From Deltaproteobacteria bacterium (lineage in GTDB: Bacteria; JAGRBM01; JAHCIT01): 64,000 nt of DNA. The stretch covers positions 62,001-126,000 of the forward strand of contig JAHCIT010000006.1 in the NCBI GenBank assembly GCA_026129095.1, written 5' to 3'. Under the pieces are notes generated by a model that searched no databases, was not told the origin of the DNA, and was given only the letters and a program-made list of their open reading frames with translations. Positions 43,894-52,869 of the stretch are shown here, one piece after another. The position numbers and the translations under genes are program-made. Within the stretch, counting starts at the first letter, position 1. Each line of letters begins with the position of its first letter.

Positions 43894-46698
43894 TCAGTCG
43901 ATGCCGTAATATGCGAGCGTGAAAAGGCCCAACTGGTTCTTTCGCTTTTGGTTCTCAGTTAAATTATCGTCATCTTTCACGGTTCGAAGTGCCGTAATCG
44001 CAGCCTGTTGAAAAACACTGCTTGGTAAAAATGCGCCTGATGAGACTGACTGTTCCATAAATATCTGGACAAACGTACGAATCAGGTTTGTCTGTAGCGG
44101 TGCGAGACCGGCAATAACACCTCTGGCTCCCTGGGCCAGGAATGCATCGGCCACAGTCTCCTTGTGCAGATGGTCGGTTTGCCGGCGGTAGGCAGCTGAA
44201 CATGCGAACAAGGCCACGGTAGTACCGTTAAAGGAGATGCCTGATGATTCGATATCCGTGCGACGAAGGCGTAATCCGCCCGGCAATGCGAGGCTGGAAC
44301 GGGCCGGATCCGCTTCATCGAAACCGTGAGTAATAATCGTGGCCAACTGGCTTCTGGAGATTGCCTGCAATACGTCTTGAACGGAGGAGATGTCCCAAGA
44401 ATTACCTGGTGGTGAAGAGTATACCATTATCGCACGATACAGCTCTGGCTCAAAAAGATTATAATTCCCGGATTTCGCGCTTAAGGTCGTTCTGTTGGTA
44501 TCAGTAGCGAAGAACGGAGAGACCATGGCAGGGGTGATTACAGAAGACTGGAAGTTTTTGATGAAAGGTTCATTCTTCGATCCACAAGGAAGCCACTGTA
44601 TGGGTAAATCCATCAGCTCGGCATCCACACTAAGGTATATATGCTTGGGTTTATGCTGATTTAGACAGGAGAGTAAACTGTTAGGGAAAAGCTTCTGTCC
44701 GATGATCAGCAATTTCCTATATAGCAAGTCCACTATTTTTTCATTGGGTTGTTCATCCTTGGTACAAAGATGAATGAGATTTGGCAACGCCTGATCGGGA
44801 TGGACAAGCTGTCTAAGAAAATCCCTTACAATATTGTCCTTTTGAATACATTCTCGGATTTTGGCGAAATCAGATTTTCTCGCGTTATCTAGTTTTATGA
44901 TATCTGTTTTACAGTTATCGTTTCCATTGTTTCTGGTTAACAAACAGAATGAAGTATTGTTTTCATTGATAAAGTAATGAACGGCAATGGATCCAGGATT
45001 TTTATTTACAAGATCGTATATCCTTTGACCGCCCCAAAGCTTGAAATATAATTCCGAAAGCTGATCACCTGCGGAGACGGTCGAAGCTCCATTTAAAACA
45101 GACTCTACATAGCCAGCAAATACCGGTTTTTCATTCAACGATATATTGAGTAATCTTGTCCTCTTATTGGGTATCCACTGCATCTGCTTCTGAACAAGAC
45201 CCGTATACAGCTTGCACAAGCCAGATGGAGTACCTCTTCCAGACTTTTTAATCAGCATACGGGTCACTTTCAAAATCTCACTCGAATGAAACAAACTATT
45301 ACTGTCGGAAATTTTCTGCATTTTCGTGACTAAATCATTGATCGCGTCCGTCTTGATGGACCGGACACTCTTTAGCTTTAATTTGATAGCCTGTAAATGC
45401 GAATTGTATAGTTGAAATGTTTTTGAAGGATTGTCATCCGATGGAATATATAATAGATTTTCCCAATTATGTCTTTTTAGTTCCTTTACTTCAGTATGGT
45501 TATTGTTTTGATCAAGGATCCCAAAGTTTGCGCTCTCACCGAGGCCATGCCATGTCGTTCGGTCGCCGTACACATGTTTCAAATAGGCAATAAAGTAATT
45601 CGCCCGTTGTCGTGTCTGCCCATCGTTAATCCAGTTCGACAGCATGAACTGGTAATGAAGCAGTTCAACGAGTGCATTGACATCAAGATTCCTGGACACC
45701 AGTTCGAGCTGCCGGTCGATAACTTCAGATGCAAGGCTGAATTTCATGGAGTGAAGCAGACGTGTCAATACGTAGCGTACATTTTTTGCTGAGAAAGGTT
45801 CGCTTGAGTTTTGGGCGGTAGCTTTAGCGGTTGATGGGTCAGTGCATGACAATATCGAATTAATATCCGAGGACACTTGACATTCCAGAGGTGCTGCTTG
45901 ATGCGACAAAAGAATGGGTGAAGGATTCGCCAGTTGGGTATCGATCTGATCAGCTTCAGCGGATAAGACCTGCTTTTGAGGCTGATCGAGGCTTGCGCGG
46001 TTACTTGCTAATTTGAGAATGGAGGCGCGATTATTCCAGTCTCCATACAAGTAATATTCCCCAACCTTAAGATATTCCATAGTATTATTCGCAAATGGCG
46101 GATGTTTTCCTGCACTGATAACAGGATTCAGACTGGACCATAGCGATTGGATCGCAGTATCCATGTGACTGAGTTTAAGAACAGATATGATTAAAACCGG
46201 ATATTCTTCTTTTAATATGATAAGTTTGGAATGGATTCCTGATGGAGTGGTATTTGCGGGACCGGACAATGCGCAGTGGAGTAACTCTTTTAGTCCGTCA
46301 TCGTCAATTATCATCTCAGTGTCTGTACGAAGGTGGAGAACTTGGTGGGTCAGCCAGTATGAATAATGGCGCACACTCCGCTGGGAAGAAATTGTGCCTG
46401 GAAACTGAATGCTACCGAGAATCTTTTTCACCGTGTTCGCGATGCCTTTGACCTTGGCAATCGTGTTTTCATGTTGCTCTGGCTGAACCTCCAGTACGGA
46501 AGAGGCGAGAAACATGATCGCCATTCCCAGCCCGGCGCGGTCGAGTGCATTGAGATGGGAAAATCTGTGAAATCCGGCGACTAAATCGCCAAATGCATTT
46601 ACCTTTTCAACGTCGGTGTAATCTTCGATTGAGTTTAAAGAATCTGATAGCGGATCTGGGCTGGTGTTATTATTAACTATGTGGTCGACGATCGTCAT
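43894..46698 (-). CDS. CHAT-family caspase-like protease
   Basis: About 934 aa from ATG 46698 (an in-frame start at 46851 would overlap the upstream gene by 110 bases). The C-terminal ~250 residues are a CHAT domain: IYLSVDAELMDLPIQWLPCG early, catalytic His in ATIITHGFDEAD, SSLALPGGLRL, and catalytic Cys in VALFACSAAY. The long helical N-terminal region (~600 aa) has no repeat I can assign with certainty, though TPR-like helices are possible. CHAT proteases are activated by partner proteins in bacterial conflict systems and cut specific targets. The gene is strongly AT-rich compared with the chromosome. Confidence 0.88.
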   Translation of the reverse strand: MTIVDHIVNNNTSPDPLSDSLNSIEDYTDVEKVNAFGDLVAGFHRFSHLNALDRAGLGMAIMFLASSVLEVQPEQHENTIAKVKGIANTVKKILGSIQFPGTISSQRSVRHYSYWLTHQVLHLRTDTEMIIDDDGLKELLHCALSGPANTTPSGIHSKLIILKEEYPVLIISVLKLSHMDTAIQSLWSSLNPVISAGKHPPFANNTMEYLKVGEYYLYGDWNNRASILKLASNRASLDQPQKQVLSAEADQIDTQLANPSPILLSHQAAPLECQVSSDINSILSCTDPSTAKATAQNSSEPFSAKNVRYVLTRLLHSMKFSLASEVIDRQLELVSRNLDVNALVELLHYQFMLSNWINDGQTRQRANYFIAYLKHVYGDRTTWHGLGESANFGILDQNNNHTEVKELKRHNWENLLYIPSDDNPSKTFQLYNSHLQAIKLKLKSVRSIKTDAINDLVTKMQKISDSNSLFHSSEILKVTRMLIKKSGRGTPSGLCKLYTGLVQKQMQWIPNKRTRLLNISLNEKPVFAGYVESVLNGASTVSAGDQLSELYFKLWGGQRIYDLVNKNPGSIAVHYFINENNTSFCLLTRNNGNDNCKTDIIKLDNARKSDFAKIRECIQKDNIVRDFLRQLVHPDQALPNLIHLCTKDEQPNEKIVDLLYRKLLIIGQKLFPNSLLSCLNQHKPKHIYLSVDAELMDLPIQWLPCGSKNEPFIKNFQSSVITPAMVSPFFATDTNRTTLSAKSGNYNLFEPELYRAIMVYSSPPGNSWDISSVQDVLQAISRSQLATIITHGFDEADPARSSLALPGGLRLRRTDIESSGISFNGTTVALFACSAAYRRQTDHLHKETVADAFLAQGARGVIAGLAPLQTNLIRTFVQIFMEQSVSSGAFLPSSVFQQAAITALRTVKDDDNLTENQKRKNQLGLFTLAYYGID

Positions 46699-46741
46699 TG
46701 TTTGTAGACCAGGAGTAACTAAATTCAGGTGGCGATTGTTA

Positions 46742-47809
46742 TCAGGCCCCGTTGGTGTCTTCTGCTTTTTGAAGACGGAACAGCCATTTAATATTCCGAC
46801 GCATTTTAGAAGTTGGTTTGTCTTGAAAAATAACTGAAGTCGTGGACTCATCTCCGGGAACGATTAAGACTTCATTTAGTGTTGCGTTGCTCCAAACTGG
46901 CTTCGCCAAAAGACTAAAACCTTTAGGAGGGAGAGAATTGACGATCCTGAATCTGACTGCCATATTATCCTTTTCAGACTTTTCAAATACCTCTAATTTG
47001 AGAGTGGTATTGGGGTTGAAACGTAATATTATAACTCCCTCCCTGACCCCTCTAGGTCTTTTGTGAATAGCCCTATCCTCCCCCATCTGAATTTGGGCTT
47101 CATGGCGTATGGAGGGGGGAAATAAATTAGGATGCACATAGGTGCACTCTTTGAAAGCTGACGGTTCGGCGAGATCGTCTTGCGGGTCGTCTTCTTCTGC
47201 GTCCGCCATATCCGGATTGGTAGCCGCCTCCATTATTTCCTGTATCGCTTTCCGGATCCGGTTGTCGATCTCGATGGATCCGGGGACATCCAGAGGAAGC
47301 AGTCGTGCGAGGCTTTGGTTTACTCGGGTTGTTTCGGCTGCACCCCCCAGAATGCAATTTTCCTGCAAGTCGACGTATTCAACCAGGGCGCGGGAAACCT
47401 GGGCGTAATCTTCCGGGGTGACTTCACCGATTACCGATACGCCGGAGTTCCCGGTGAGTGCGCGATGCGGTACCGTGACGGTCAGATTGACCTTGGCATG
47501 GAAGTCTTCGTGGATTGCCGGATACAGGGGAGCGATGGCCGCAGGGTTCCCCGTTACCAGCGGGACGATCTGCGGGGGAGGGTGTTGGGTATCAACCGGC
47601 ATGCCGTAGTCCGCGCCCGTGATCAGGAAGCAGCAGCTGCCGGATTCCGCTGGACTGTCTCCGCCGCAAACAATGACGGAACCGTGCGCAAGCCCGCCAG
47701 CGGTTTCATCCGTAGTAGTCATTGCCTTCTCCAGACGAGTGAGCATATTTTTTGCGTTGAACTTATCGAGTAATTGGTTCTCTTCAGCTTTTGAATATCC
47801 GGTACTCAT
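46742..47809 (-). CDS. Partner protein of CHAT operon, unknown function
   Basis: 355 aa from ATG 47809, four-base overlap (ATGA) with the sigma-like gene. No family recognised. An N-terminal half around SGSCCFLITGADYGMP and TVTVPHRALTGNSGVSVIGEV reads like a compact alpha/beta domain with serine/histidine residues, and could be a remote trypsin-like or transglutaminase-like fold. A linker with DAEEDDPQDD leads to a beta-rich C-terminal domain (GVIILRFNPNTTLKLEVFEK) that looks Ig-like. It may present the substrate or activate the protease. Confidence 0.6.
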   Translation of the reverse strand: MSTGYSKAEENQLLDKFNAKNMLTRLEKAMTTTDETAGGLAHGSVIVCGGDSPAESGSCCFLITGADYGMPVDTQHPPPQIVPLVTGNPAAIAPLYPAIHEDFHAKVNLTVTVPHRALTGNSGVSVIGEVTPEDYAQVSRALVEYVDLQENCILGGAAETTRVNQSLARLLPLDVPGSIEIDNRIRKAIQEIMEAATNPDMADAEEDDPQDDLAEPSAFKECTYVHPNLFPPSIRHEAQIQMGEDRAIHKRPRGVREGVIILRFNPNTTLKLEVFEKSEKDNMAVRFRIVNSLPPKGFSLLAKPVWSNATLNEVLIVPGDESTTSVIFQDKPTSKMRRNIKWLFRLQKAEDTNGA

Positions 47810-48456
47810 TTGGTACATTCTCCTTGGGACTTTTCAATTTCGTCTAAATAACGATGAAGGCCCCCTCTAAGGCTAAGGGCGGCCTGTCTCTTGCGTTTTC
47901 CATCTTCGTCGCCAACGAATTGGGCGCTGATGTTTTTAAGCTTCTCGATCAGGTTATCCTTGCGGCGCGAGATGGTCGCCTCGCTAACGCCACCCAGATC
48001 GCATTTGAGTAACCGGTAGGTCAGTTCTTTCCGGTAGATTCCGTAAAGCAGCTTTTGGTCAAACTCGTCCAACTGTTCCCTCAAGAGGTCATAAATCTTA
48101 TCTGCATCCGGGTCCGATTCCTCGCCGGAAATCGCCGGACCGGTATTTCCAATATCATCGGTAAGGGGATCTGTCGCAACCGGTATGGCGTGTTTTTCTT
48201 GATCACGTTTCTCAGCCCGGAGAATATCGCTCATCCTCCATTTAAATAGGACCCAGATTTTTGAATTAACTATATCCCCTATGAATATGTTCGCGTTTTC
48301 AAGCGTCTGGCGCGTAGCTGTTATGCGTTGATTCTGATATACGGATAAAATGACTTGGCTGAAATCATCTTCAATCTTTTCCCGGCTTTTATACGTAGTT
48401 CCATAGAAGCGTATGAACGCCCGGTAAAGATCTTTGAGCCTGGTCTCATCCATCAT
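47806..48456 (-). CDS. Sigma-70-family-like factor in CHAT operon
   Basis: 216 aa. Residues ~20-100 resemble sigma region 2 (IEDDFSQVILSVYQNQR, then IWVLFKWRMSDILRAEKRDQEKH), and residues ~130-185 resemble region 4 (LREQLDEFDQKLLYGIYRKELTYRLL and SEATISRRKDNLIEKL, a helix-turn-helix). This fits a divergent ECF-type sigma factor with a ~35-residue acidic linker. It overlaps the upstream gene by four bases (ATGA) and the downstream gene likewise, so the three products are made together. It could be the target or the output of the CHAT protease. Confidence 0.7.
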   Translation of the reverse strand: MMDETRLKDLYRAFIRFYGTTYKSREKIEDDFSQVILSVYQNQRITATRQTLENANIFIGDIVNSKIWVLFKWRMSDILRAEKRDQEKHAIPVATDPLTDDIGNTGPAISGEESDPDADKIYDLLREQLDEFDQKLLYGIYRKELTYRLLKCDLGGVSEATISRRKDNLIEKLKNISAQFVGDEDGKRKRQAALSLRGGLHRYLDEIEKSQGECTK

Positions 48457-48965
48457 ACTGTACGCGCCCCGATTCGTTGATGCTCAACATACCGGTAGCG
48501 GCTCTTCATCAATCTTGCCAAAACGGTGGGACTTAGCCGGCCCAAATAGGTCCATTCATCAATATGAGGTGGGGGGAACGGGAGCCCAAAGCATTCCAGA
48601 TCGGCAATCAGAAACAAAGGTACATTAGGAAGTGCAGGCTGACGATCCTCAATATCGGTATCGGAACTGATTCCGAGAATGGCGGTGTCGTGAGGCCGAC
48701 TGTCATATGTTTTCCTATAGTCACACTCTGCGCTGTCCCTATTTGTGTAGAACCATAAAATGCGGTTTGAGATACCGCTTGATAGAACGGCCCCTAGACC
48801 ATTGCGACGCCATGCACCTGCCGCCAGGTATTGAACACCGACAGCGGCCTGAGTCTCTGTGGCTAACGATATGTTGCCCATATTGGGTGGCACATGGCCG
48901 GTCGGTGCTACCGGAGTTTCTTTCGACGCCAAAGCCCTACGGATCTTTTCGATTAAGTCTTTCAA
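48453..48965 (-). CDS. First gene of the CHAT operon, unknown function
   Basis: 170 aa from TTG 48965; GGGAGG lies 7 bases upstream, which strongly supports this unusual start. A helical N-terminus (DLIEKIRRALASKET) is followed by a mixed domain with GVQYLAAGAWRRNGLGAVLSSGISNRILWFY and a Pro-rich stretch ALPNVPLFLIADLECFG. No family is recognised. It begins the four-gene set and is coupled to the sigma-like gene by ATGA. Confidence 0.6.
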   Translation of the reverse strand: MKDLIEKIRRALASKETPVAPTGHVPPNMGNISLATETQAAVGVQYLAAGAWRRNGLGAVLSSGISNRILWFYTNRDSAECDYRKTYDSRPHDTAILGISSDTDIEDRQPALPNVPLFLIADLECFGLPFPPPHIDEWTYLGRLSPTVLARLMKSRYRYVEHQRIGARTV

Positions 48966-49301
48966 GGCGTCCTCCCTTAATGGATTTGGGAAAAGTTTAC
49001 TGGTTATGTTGATCGTCGTCTAGACTATGCACCGCCGCTGGCTTCGCTAACCTCCAGAAAAGATCGTCTGTTACGTATTGAAGTCTGGGAGACTCGTCCG
49101 GGCGTCGGCCGGAGGAAGAGTCCCCATCTCTTGCCTAGGATAACGAAGCGTTACGCCTGATTTTGCACGTTACACAGGATATTTTTTAATGCCTAGATTT
49201 CTTTAGTGATTCCAGCTGGTTACTGTGCTTTTGTTTTTTTGATGTGAAACTGGAAATCTGGCGGAATCGGGCCGTTTACCTTTTCGAGAGGTAAACATCG
49301 C
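48966..49301. other. Divergent intergenic region upstream of the CHAT operon
   Basis: 335 bases, AT-rich at 49170-49240. No gene. It must hold the promoter for the CHAT operon (minus) and for the 49302 gene (plus), but no confident -35/-10 pair is seen. A GCGTTACGC palindrome lies near 49149. Confidence 0.4.
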
Positions 49302-49949
49302 ATGTCCACCCCCTACCGCTTCGCGAATCTCGACTACGGCAATTTCACCGGCGCCCTCAATGGCGAGCAGGTGTTTCCCGTCACGATAAACGGTTTCCGC
49401 CGAATCTGGTCGTCTTCGGACGGCTTTGCCGGGAATGCCCGGCTGATGCTGGTGCCAGCCGAGAGTTCGTCGGTGGTGGCCACCACCTTCGGGGTGTCCG
49501 ATCCAGAACTGCTGGATGGCCTGAAGGCGATCGAGGAATATTCTGGTGGCGTTCAGCGGGCCATCCGCTCGGAAGCGGTCGTGCAGTGGCGGGATACACC
49601 GCTCCCGGAGGCATTCAAGGAAGTTCTTGCATATCGTTATTGGAGCCCGGCGGCTGCAAGCCGAGTGATCCGGAATCAGCCGATATACTGGAGCCAGGCG
49701 GCGGCAATCCTGATCGCCTGCCATCGGGCCGGTGGGCTCAACTTCGTCGACGACTTCATCCGGAGCACCGGCGGCTGGGGTTCTACCTGGCTAGATGACC
49801 GGCAGGCACCGGCCGGCCCCTGGGATCTTTCGGATGCAACGCGTCTGGAACTGATCGTTGCGCGGGAGAAGCTGCTCGCGCTGTTCCAGCCCAAATTGCG
49901 AATCGCTCCCGGCGTAACCTATCAGCATCTGAACGGGAGCGGCTGCTGA
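49302..49949 (+). CDS. Hypothetical protein
   Basis: 215 aa from ATG 49302, with GAGAGGT about 10 bases upstream. No family recognised. It reads as soluble alpha/beta, with Trp-rich segments (RRIWSSSDGFAGNARLML, TGGWGSTWLDDRQAP) and helical stretches. It starts a plus-strand series with the SprT-like and GGCT-like genes. GC content is normal for the genome, unlike the CHAT operon beside it. Confidence 0.6.
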   Translation: MSTPYRFANLDYGNFTGALNGEQVFPVTINGFRRIWSSSDGFAGNARLMLVPAESSSVVATTFGVSDPELLDGLKAIEEYSGGVQRAIRSEAVVQWRDTPLPEAFKEVLAYRYWSPAAASRVIRNQPIYWSQAAAILIACHRAGGLNFVDDFIRSTGGWGSTWLDDRQAPAGPWDLSDATRLELIVAREKLLALFQPKLRIAPGVTYQHLNGSGC

Positions 49950-50009
49950 TTCAGAAGCTTATCCCTTAGCCGGAATAAGCATGGAAAGTATTATCCTTAT
50001 TATCCGCCA

Positions 50010-50621
50010 ATGAATCGCACTAACTCAGAACTGACCGAAGCATTCCTCCATTTCCGGCGGGCCTATTTCCCCCGCCGGTTGAATGACTGGCGGGCCGTCG
50101 ATCTTCCATTGGGTATCGGCGGCTACGCGGATTTCCTGGCGAAGGAGATCGCAGTCGATGTGGAGGCGCATCGGAAGCGGAAGATTCCGGCCGGATATAC
50201 GCTGTTTCACGAAATGTGTCACGCCGCCGCCGGGCCGAACGACAATATGGATGCCGATGGCCACGGCACACCATTCCTGCGAGAAGTTGACCGTCTTCTT
50301 GCCGCAGGCGCGCCGTGGCGGATTTCATTCGGCGAAGTGGTCTGGGCGAATCGCCTGGTCGTTGAGCGGCTCCGTTTCCGGCATGTCCGCACGGCGCTGC
50401 TTCCTCTCTTTGTCAAACCTCCTTCACCTTGGATGACCCCAAGCCGTGAGGCCAGAACGCTGGCGCTCAAGCGATGGTTCAGGCAGCACCCCACGGTGAC
50501 GCTTGGGAAAATCGTCGAAGAGTTCGGAGTGCAGATCGGCATTGTCGACCTCGACGGGCGAAAGATCCGTTCCGAGGCGTGGCTGTATGAGAAAGCCAGG
50601 GAGCTCTGGGGTGATGAGTGA
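50010..50621 (+). CDS. SprT-like zinc metalloprotease
   Basis: 203 aa. FHEMCHAAAGPND has the HExxH zinc site and NMDADGHGTPFLREVDRLL provides the third ligand with the GHGxxF pattern of SprT-like proteases. SprT/Spartan family members cut DNA-protein crosslinks, but this short form has an extra C-terminal region (ALKRWFRQHPTVTLGKIVEEFGV) that looks helix-turn-helix-like. Overlaps the next gene by 8 bases, so the two are translated together. Confidence 0.8.
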   Translation: MNRTNSELTEAFLHFRRAYFPRRLNDWRAVDLPLGIGGYADFLAKEIAVDVEAHRKRKIPAGYTLFHEMCHAAAGPNDNMDADGHGTPFLREVDRLLAAGAPWRISFGEVVWANRLVVERLRFRHVRTALLPLFVKPPSPWMTPSREARTLALKRWFRQHPTVTLGKIVEEFGVQIGIVDLDGRKIRSEAWLYEKARELWGDE

Positions 50622-51249
50622 AATCGCACCGCGGTGGATATTGGCGATTGGCAGCCTGGCCGCAAAAGGTGTCGGCTGCCCGCAAGCTGTGCCGGTAAGG
50701 CTCGTCAACTGGCGCCGGGGTTTCTATGCCCGTGTCAGCGATCACCATGCGACCGGATTGGGCGCCGTCCCGGCGCCGGGGGCGTCACTCAACGGCGTAT
50801 TGTTGCCGATCGGGGTTGTCGGCGAGACTATCAAAGATATCGATGAGCGCGAGGCGGTATCGGACCTTTCCCGCCGCGATCTCAATTCGGTCGATCTCCA
50901 TCCCTATTCCGGCTTTCAGGTCCCTCGACTCAGACCGGGTGAAACAGTCGCGATCTACACCCCGAACAATATCCTGCGGCCGGCACCAGAATATCCAGTC
51001 CTTCGGAGTTACATCGATGTCTGCTTCGACGCCTTCAAGGCATTCGGGAGTGAAAAGGGGGTTGGCGGCAAACTGTTTGCCGAAGATTTCCTACGGACCA
51101 CCGACCCCGAAAGCTGGAAGCCGATTGCCGATGACCGGGCCAGGCCGCTTTACCCGCGCTACGTACTGCTGGACCCGGAAACGCCCAATTACGTCGATGA
51201 GCTATTACGGCGGCTAGGATTGCCGGGCCGCCGAAACCCACCCGACTAA
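50614..51249 (+). CDS. Gamma-glutamylcyclotransferase-like protein
   Basis: 211 aa from ATG 50614. WILAIGSLAAKGVGCPQAVPVRLVNWRRGFYA followed by SLNGVLLPI resembles the start of the GGCT fold (YGSL, then R-x-F, then G-x-L). The later part (LHPYSGFQVPRLRPGETVAIYTPN) is not covered by the family as I know it. Function is uncertain. Coupled to the SprT-like gene. Confidence 0.55.
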   Translation: MSEIAPRWILAIGSLAAKGVGCPQAVPVRLVNWRRGFYARVSDHHATGLGAVPAPGASLNGVLLPIGVVGETIKDIDEREAVSDLSRRDLNSVDLHPYSGFQVPRLRPGETVAIYTPNNILRPAPEYPVLRSYIDVCFDAFKAFGSEKGVGGKLFAEDFLRTTDPESWKPIADDRARPLYPRYVLLDPETPNYVDELLRRLGLPGRRNPPD

Positions 51250-51261
51250 GCTATTTTCCCC

Positions 51262-51412
51262 TGAACCCATGGATTGGATGACAATGTTACGCCGTTGCTT
51301 GACGCTCTCGCCAAAATCCCCGACAGGCCCGGTCCCGCTGGGCTTGAGCAGGCGCTTGATGAGGCGGGGTCCTGGTATTGGCTTCCGCAGTTCCGAATGT
51401 TCGAACTGGGTA
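51262..51412 (+). pseudogene. Truncated copy of the 52870 gene
   Basis: These bases resemble 53020-53172 (about 85% by eye), encoding TPLLDALAKIPDRPGPAGLEQALDEAG versus APLLDALAKIPDRSGPAGLEQALDEAG. The copy lacks the N-terminal half and reads past the end of the original into unrelated sequence. The open frame 51274-51492 is therefore a remnant. Confidence 0.7.
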
Positions 51413-51458
51413 AAACGCCAACGCGAGAACATGAGAAATCCGTGAAGATGCGGTTCAG

Positions 51459-52019
51459 CTATGCCCCGGAGCCGTTTAAGAGGTCAAAATAGGAGACCGG
51501 CACGGAGTCCTCGGGGTTCAGTTTTAAGATCCGTGCGACTTCCTCGAACTCCGCAACGGTGTCAGCGCGATCCTGTCCGGAAATGACGGTTTCAATCTCG
51601 ACGAAGGTGCCGAGCCCCTCGACGTCATCGAGGTGAATGCGGGTATTACGGAATAGGAACAGATGGCGTGTTTTCCTGACCGAACCCTTCGTGCCCAAGG
51701 CCTGTTCCAGGATTGCCTTGAGGCCTTCCAGCGCCGTTGAGTGGTAGACGAAATATTCGCTTTCCCGGCCGCCCGGGACGTCCGACCGTCGATAACTAAT
51801 CAGTTCACCGCGCCCGTCACCAAATTCACGTAGCTTCAGGCGGGCATGCTCTGCCTGAAAGAACGTGTCGCACTGATGCAGCAGGCCCATATCTCGGGCA
51901 CCCAGCTTACGAGTCTTTCGTTCAATGGCCGCTATGTCACCGTACCGGAACTTCGCTTCGATATTTTTCACTGTCGCCTCGTTCGCGCCATCTTCGAACA
52001 ATGGCAATTGGCCTTGCAA
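51459..52019 (-). CDS. CYTH-domain protein (class IV adenylate cyclase/ThTPase-like)
   Basis: 186 aa. The N-terminal NIEAKFRYGDI is the CYTH strand with E-x-K, followed by CDTFFQAEHARLKLREF, LISYRRSD, RKTRHLFLFRNTRIHLDDVEGLGTFVEIE, all lining the triphosphate tunnel. Members hydrolyse or cyclise triphosphates, including cAMP synthesis. The start is a TTG at 52019 and is uncertain. It lies divergent from the histidine phosphatase gene. Confidence 0.82.
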   Translation of the reverse strand: MQGQLPLFEDGANEATVKNIEAKFRYGDIAAIERKTRKLGARDMGLLHQCDTFFQAEHARLKLREFGDGRGELISYRRSDVPGGRESEYFVYHSTALEGLKAILEQALGTKGSVRKTRHLFLFRNTRIHLDDVEGLGTFVEIETVISGQDRADTVAEFEEVARILKLNPEDSVPVSYFDLLNGSGA

Positions 52020-52169
52020 TTTATTGTGGAACTGGTCCGAAAAACTGCTATAATTTCTTTACTTCTCGGGTGCTGTCCGCTGCCATTTGGCAGGGCCCTA
52101 CCAAACGACTCGGCCTCCAAACCAATGGGCGCCGGGTCGTTCCATTAGAATTATCAACGATTTTGAAAC

Positions 52170-52739
52170 ATGAATGTCTATTTGGTCCGGCATGGTCAAA
52201 CTCAACCAAACATCGATGGTCCGACGGGCGTCGTGCAGGGGCAGCTCGACACTGACCTTAACAATGCAGGCGAAAATCAGGCGACTCAGCTTGCGAAGGA
52301 GTTGGAGAAAATCTCTTGGGAAGCTGTGTACAGCTCTACGTTAAAACGAGCGATTCGGACGGCAGAGATTTTGGTTCGCGGCCGGCACCCGGTTCTCCAG
52401 GTCGCCGGTCTTAACGAACGGCACTGTGGCGACTGGCAGGGTCGAAAGCGTTCTGATCTTGCTTGCGAGCTGGGATACTCGGACCTGATTGCATTCTGGA
52501 AAGCGCTCGGGCCTCATTTCGCTCCACCTAGAGGGGAAACATTCGATCAGATGGTAAGCCGGTCCGTAGCGACCTTTGAGCAGATCATCTCGGGCCACCC
52601 AAGAGATTCGAATGTCCTGCTGGTATCGCACGGTGGGCCGATTCGGGCGATAACCGGTCACCTCAGCGGGCTGTCGATAGAAGAGGTCTGGCAAATGCGT
52701 GGGCCCGAAAATTGCGAGGTCATACGAGTCGCAGTGTGA
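52170..52739 (+). CDS. Histidine phosphatase family protein
   Basis: 189 aa. YLVRHGQTQPNIDG carries the phosphohistidine RHG motif, YSSTLKRAIRTAEIL the second Arg, LNERHCGDWQG the Glu, and LLVSHGGPIRAI the second catalytic His. The family (CobC/GpmB-like) removes phosphate from small molecules or proteins; substrate unknown. Full length. Confidence 0.9.
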   Translation: MNVYLVRHGQTQPNIDGPTGVVQGQLDTDLNNAGENQATQLAKELEKISWEAVYSSTLKRAIRTAEILVRGRHPVLQVAGLNERHCGDWQGRKRSDLACELGYSDLIAFWKALGPHFAPPRGETFDQMVSRSVATFEQIISGHPRDSNVLLVSHGGPIRAITGHLSGLSIEEVWQMRGPENCEVIRVAV

Positions 52740-52869
52740 ATCGTAAGGTGATTGAATTGGATTAGCCGGAGGCGACTGAAACGAATTTGTCTGGAGCAGA
52801 CTTTGAAGAGCATCTCGCTTCCATGATGGCATCGGAATTGCTTTGATTTCACCGAAGGGGGTTGCAACC

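Noticed and set aside
43894-48965. Type III-E CRISPR (Craspase)-like system
   Set aside because: A CHAT protease and a sigma-like factor are shared features, but there is no gRAMP/Cas7-11 effector and no array in the window.
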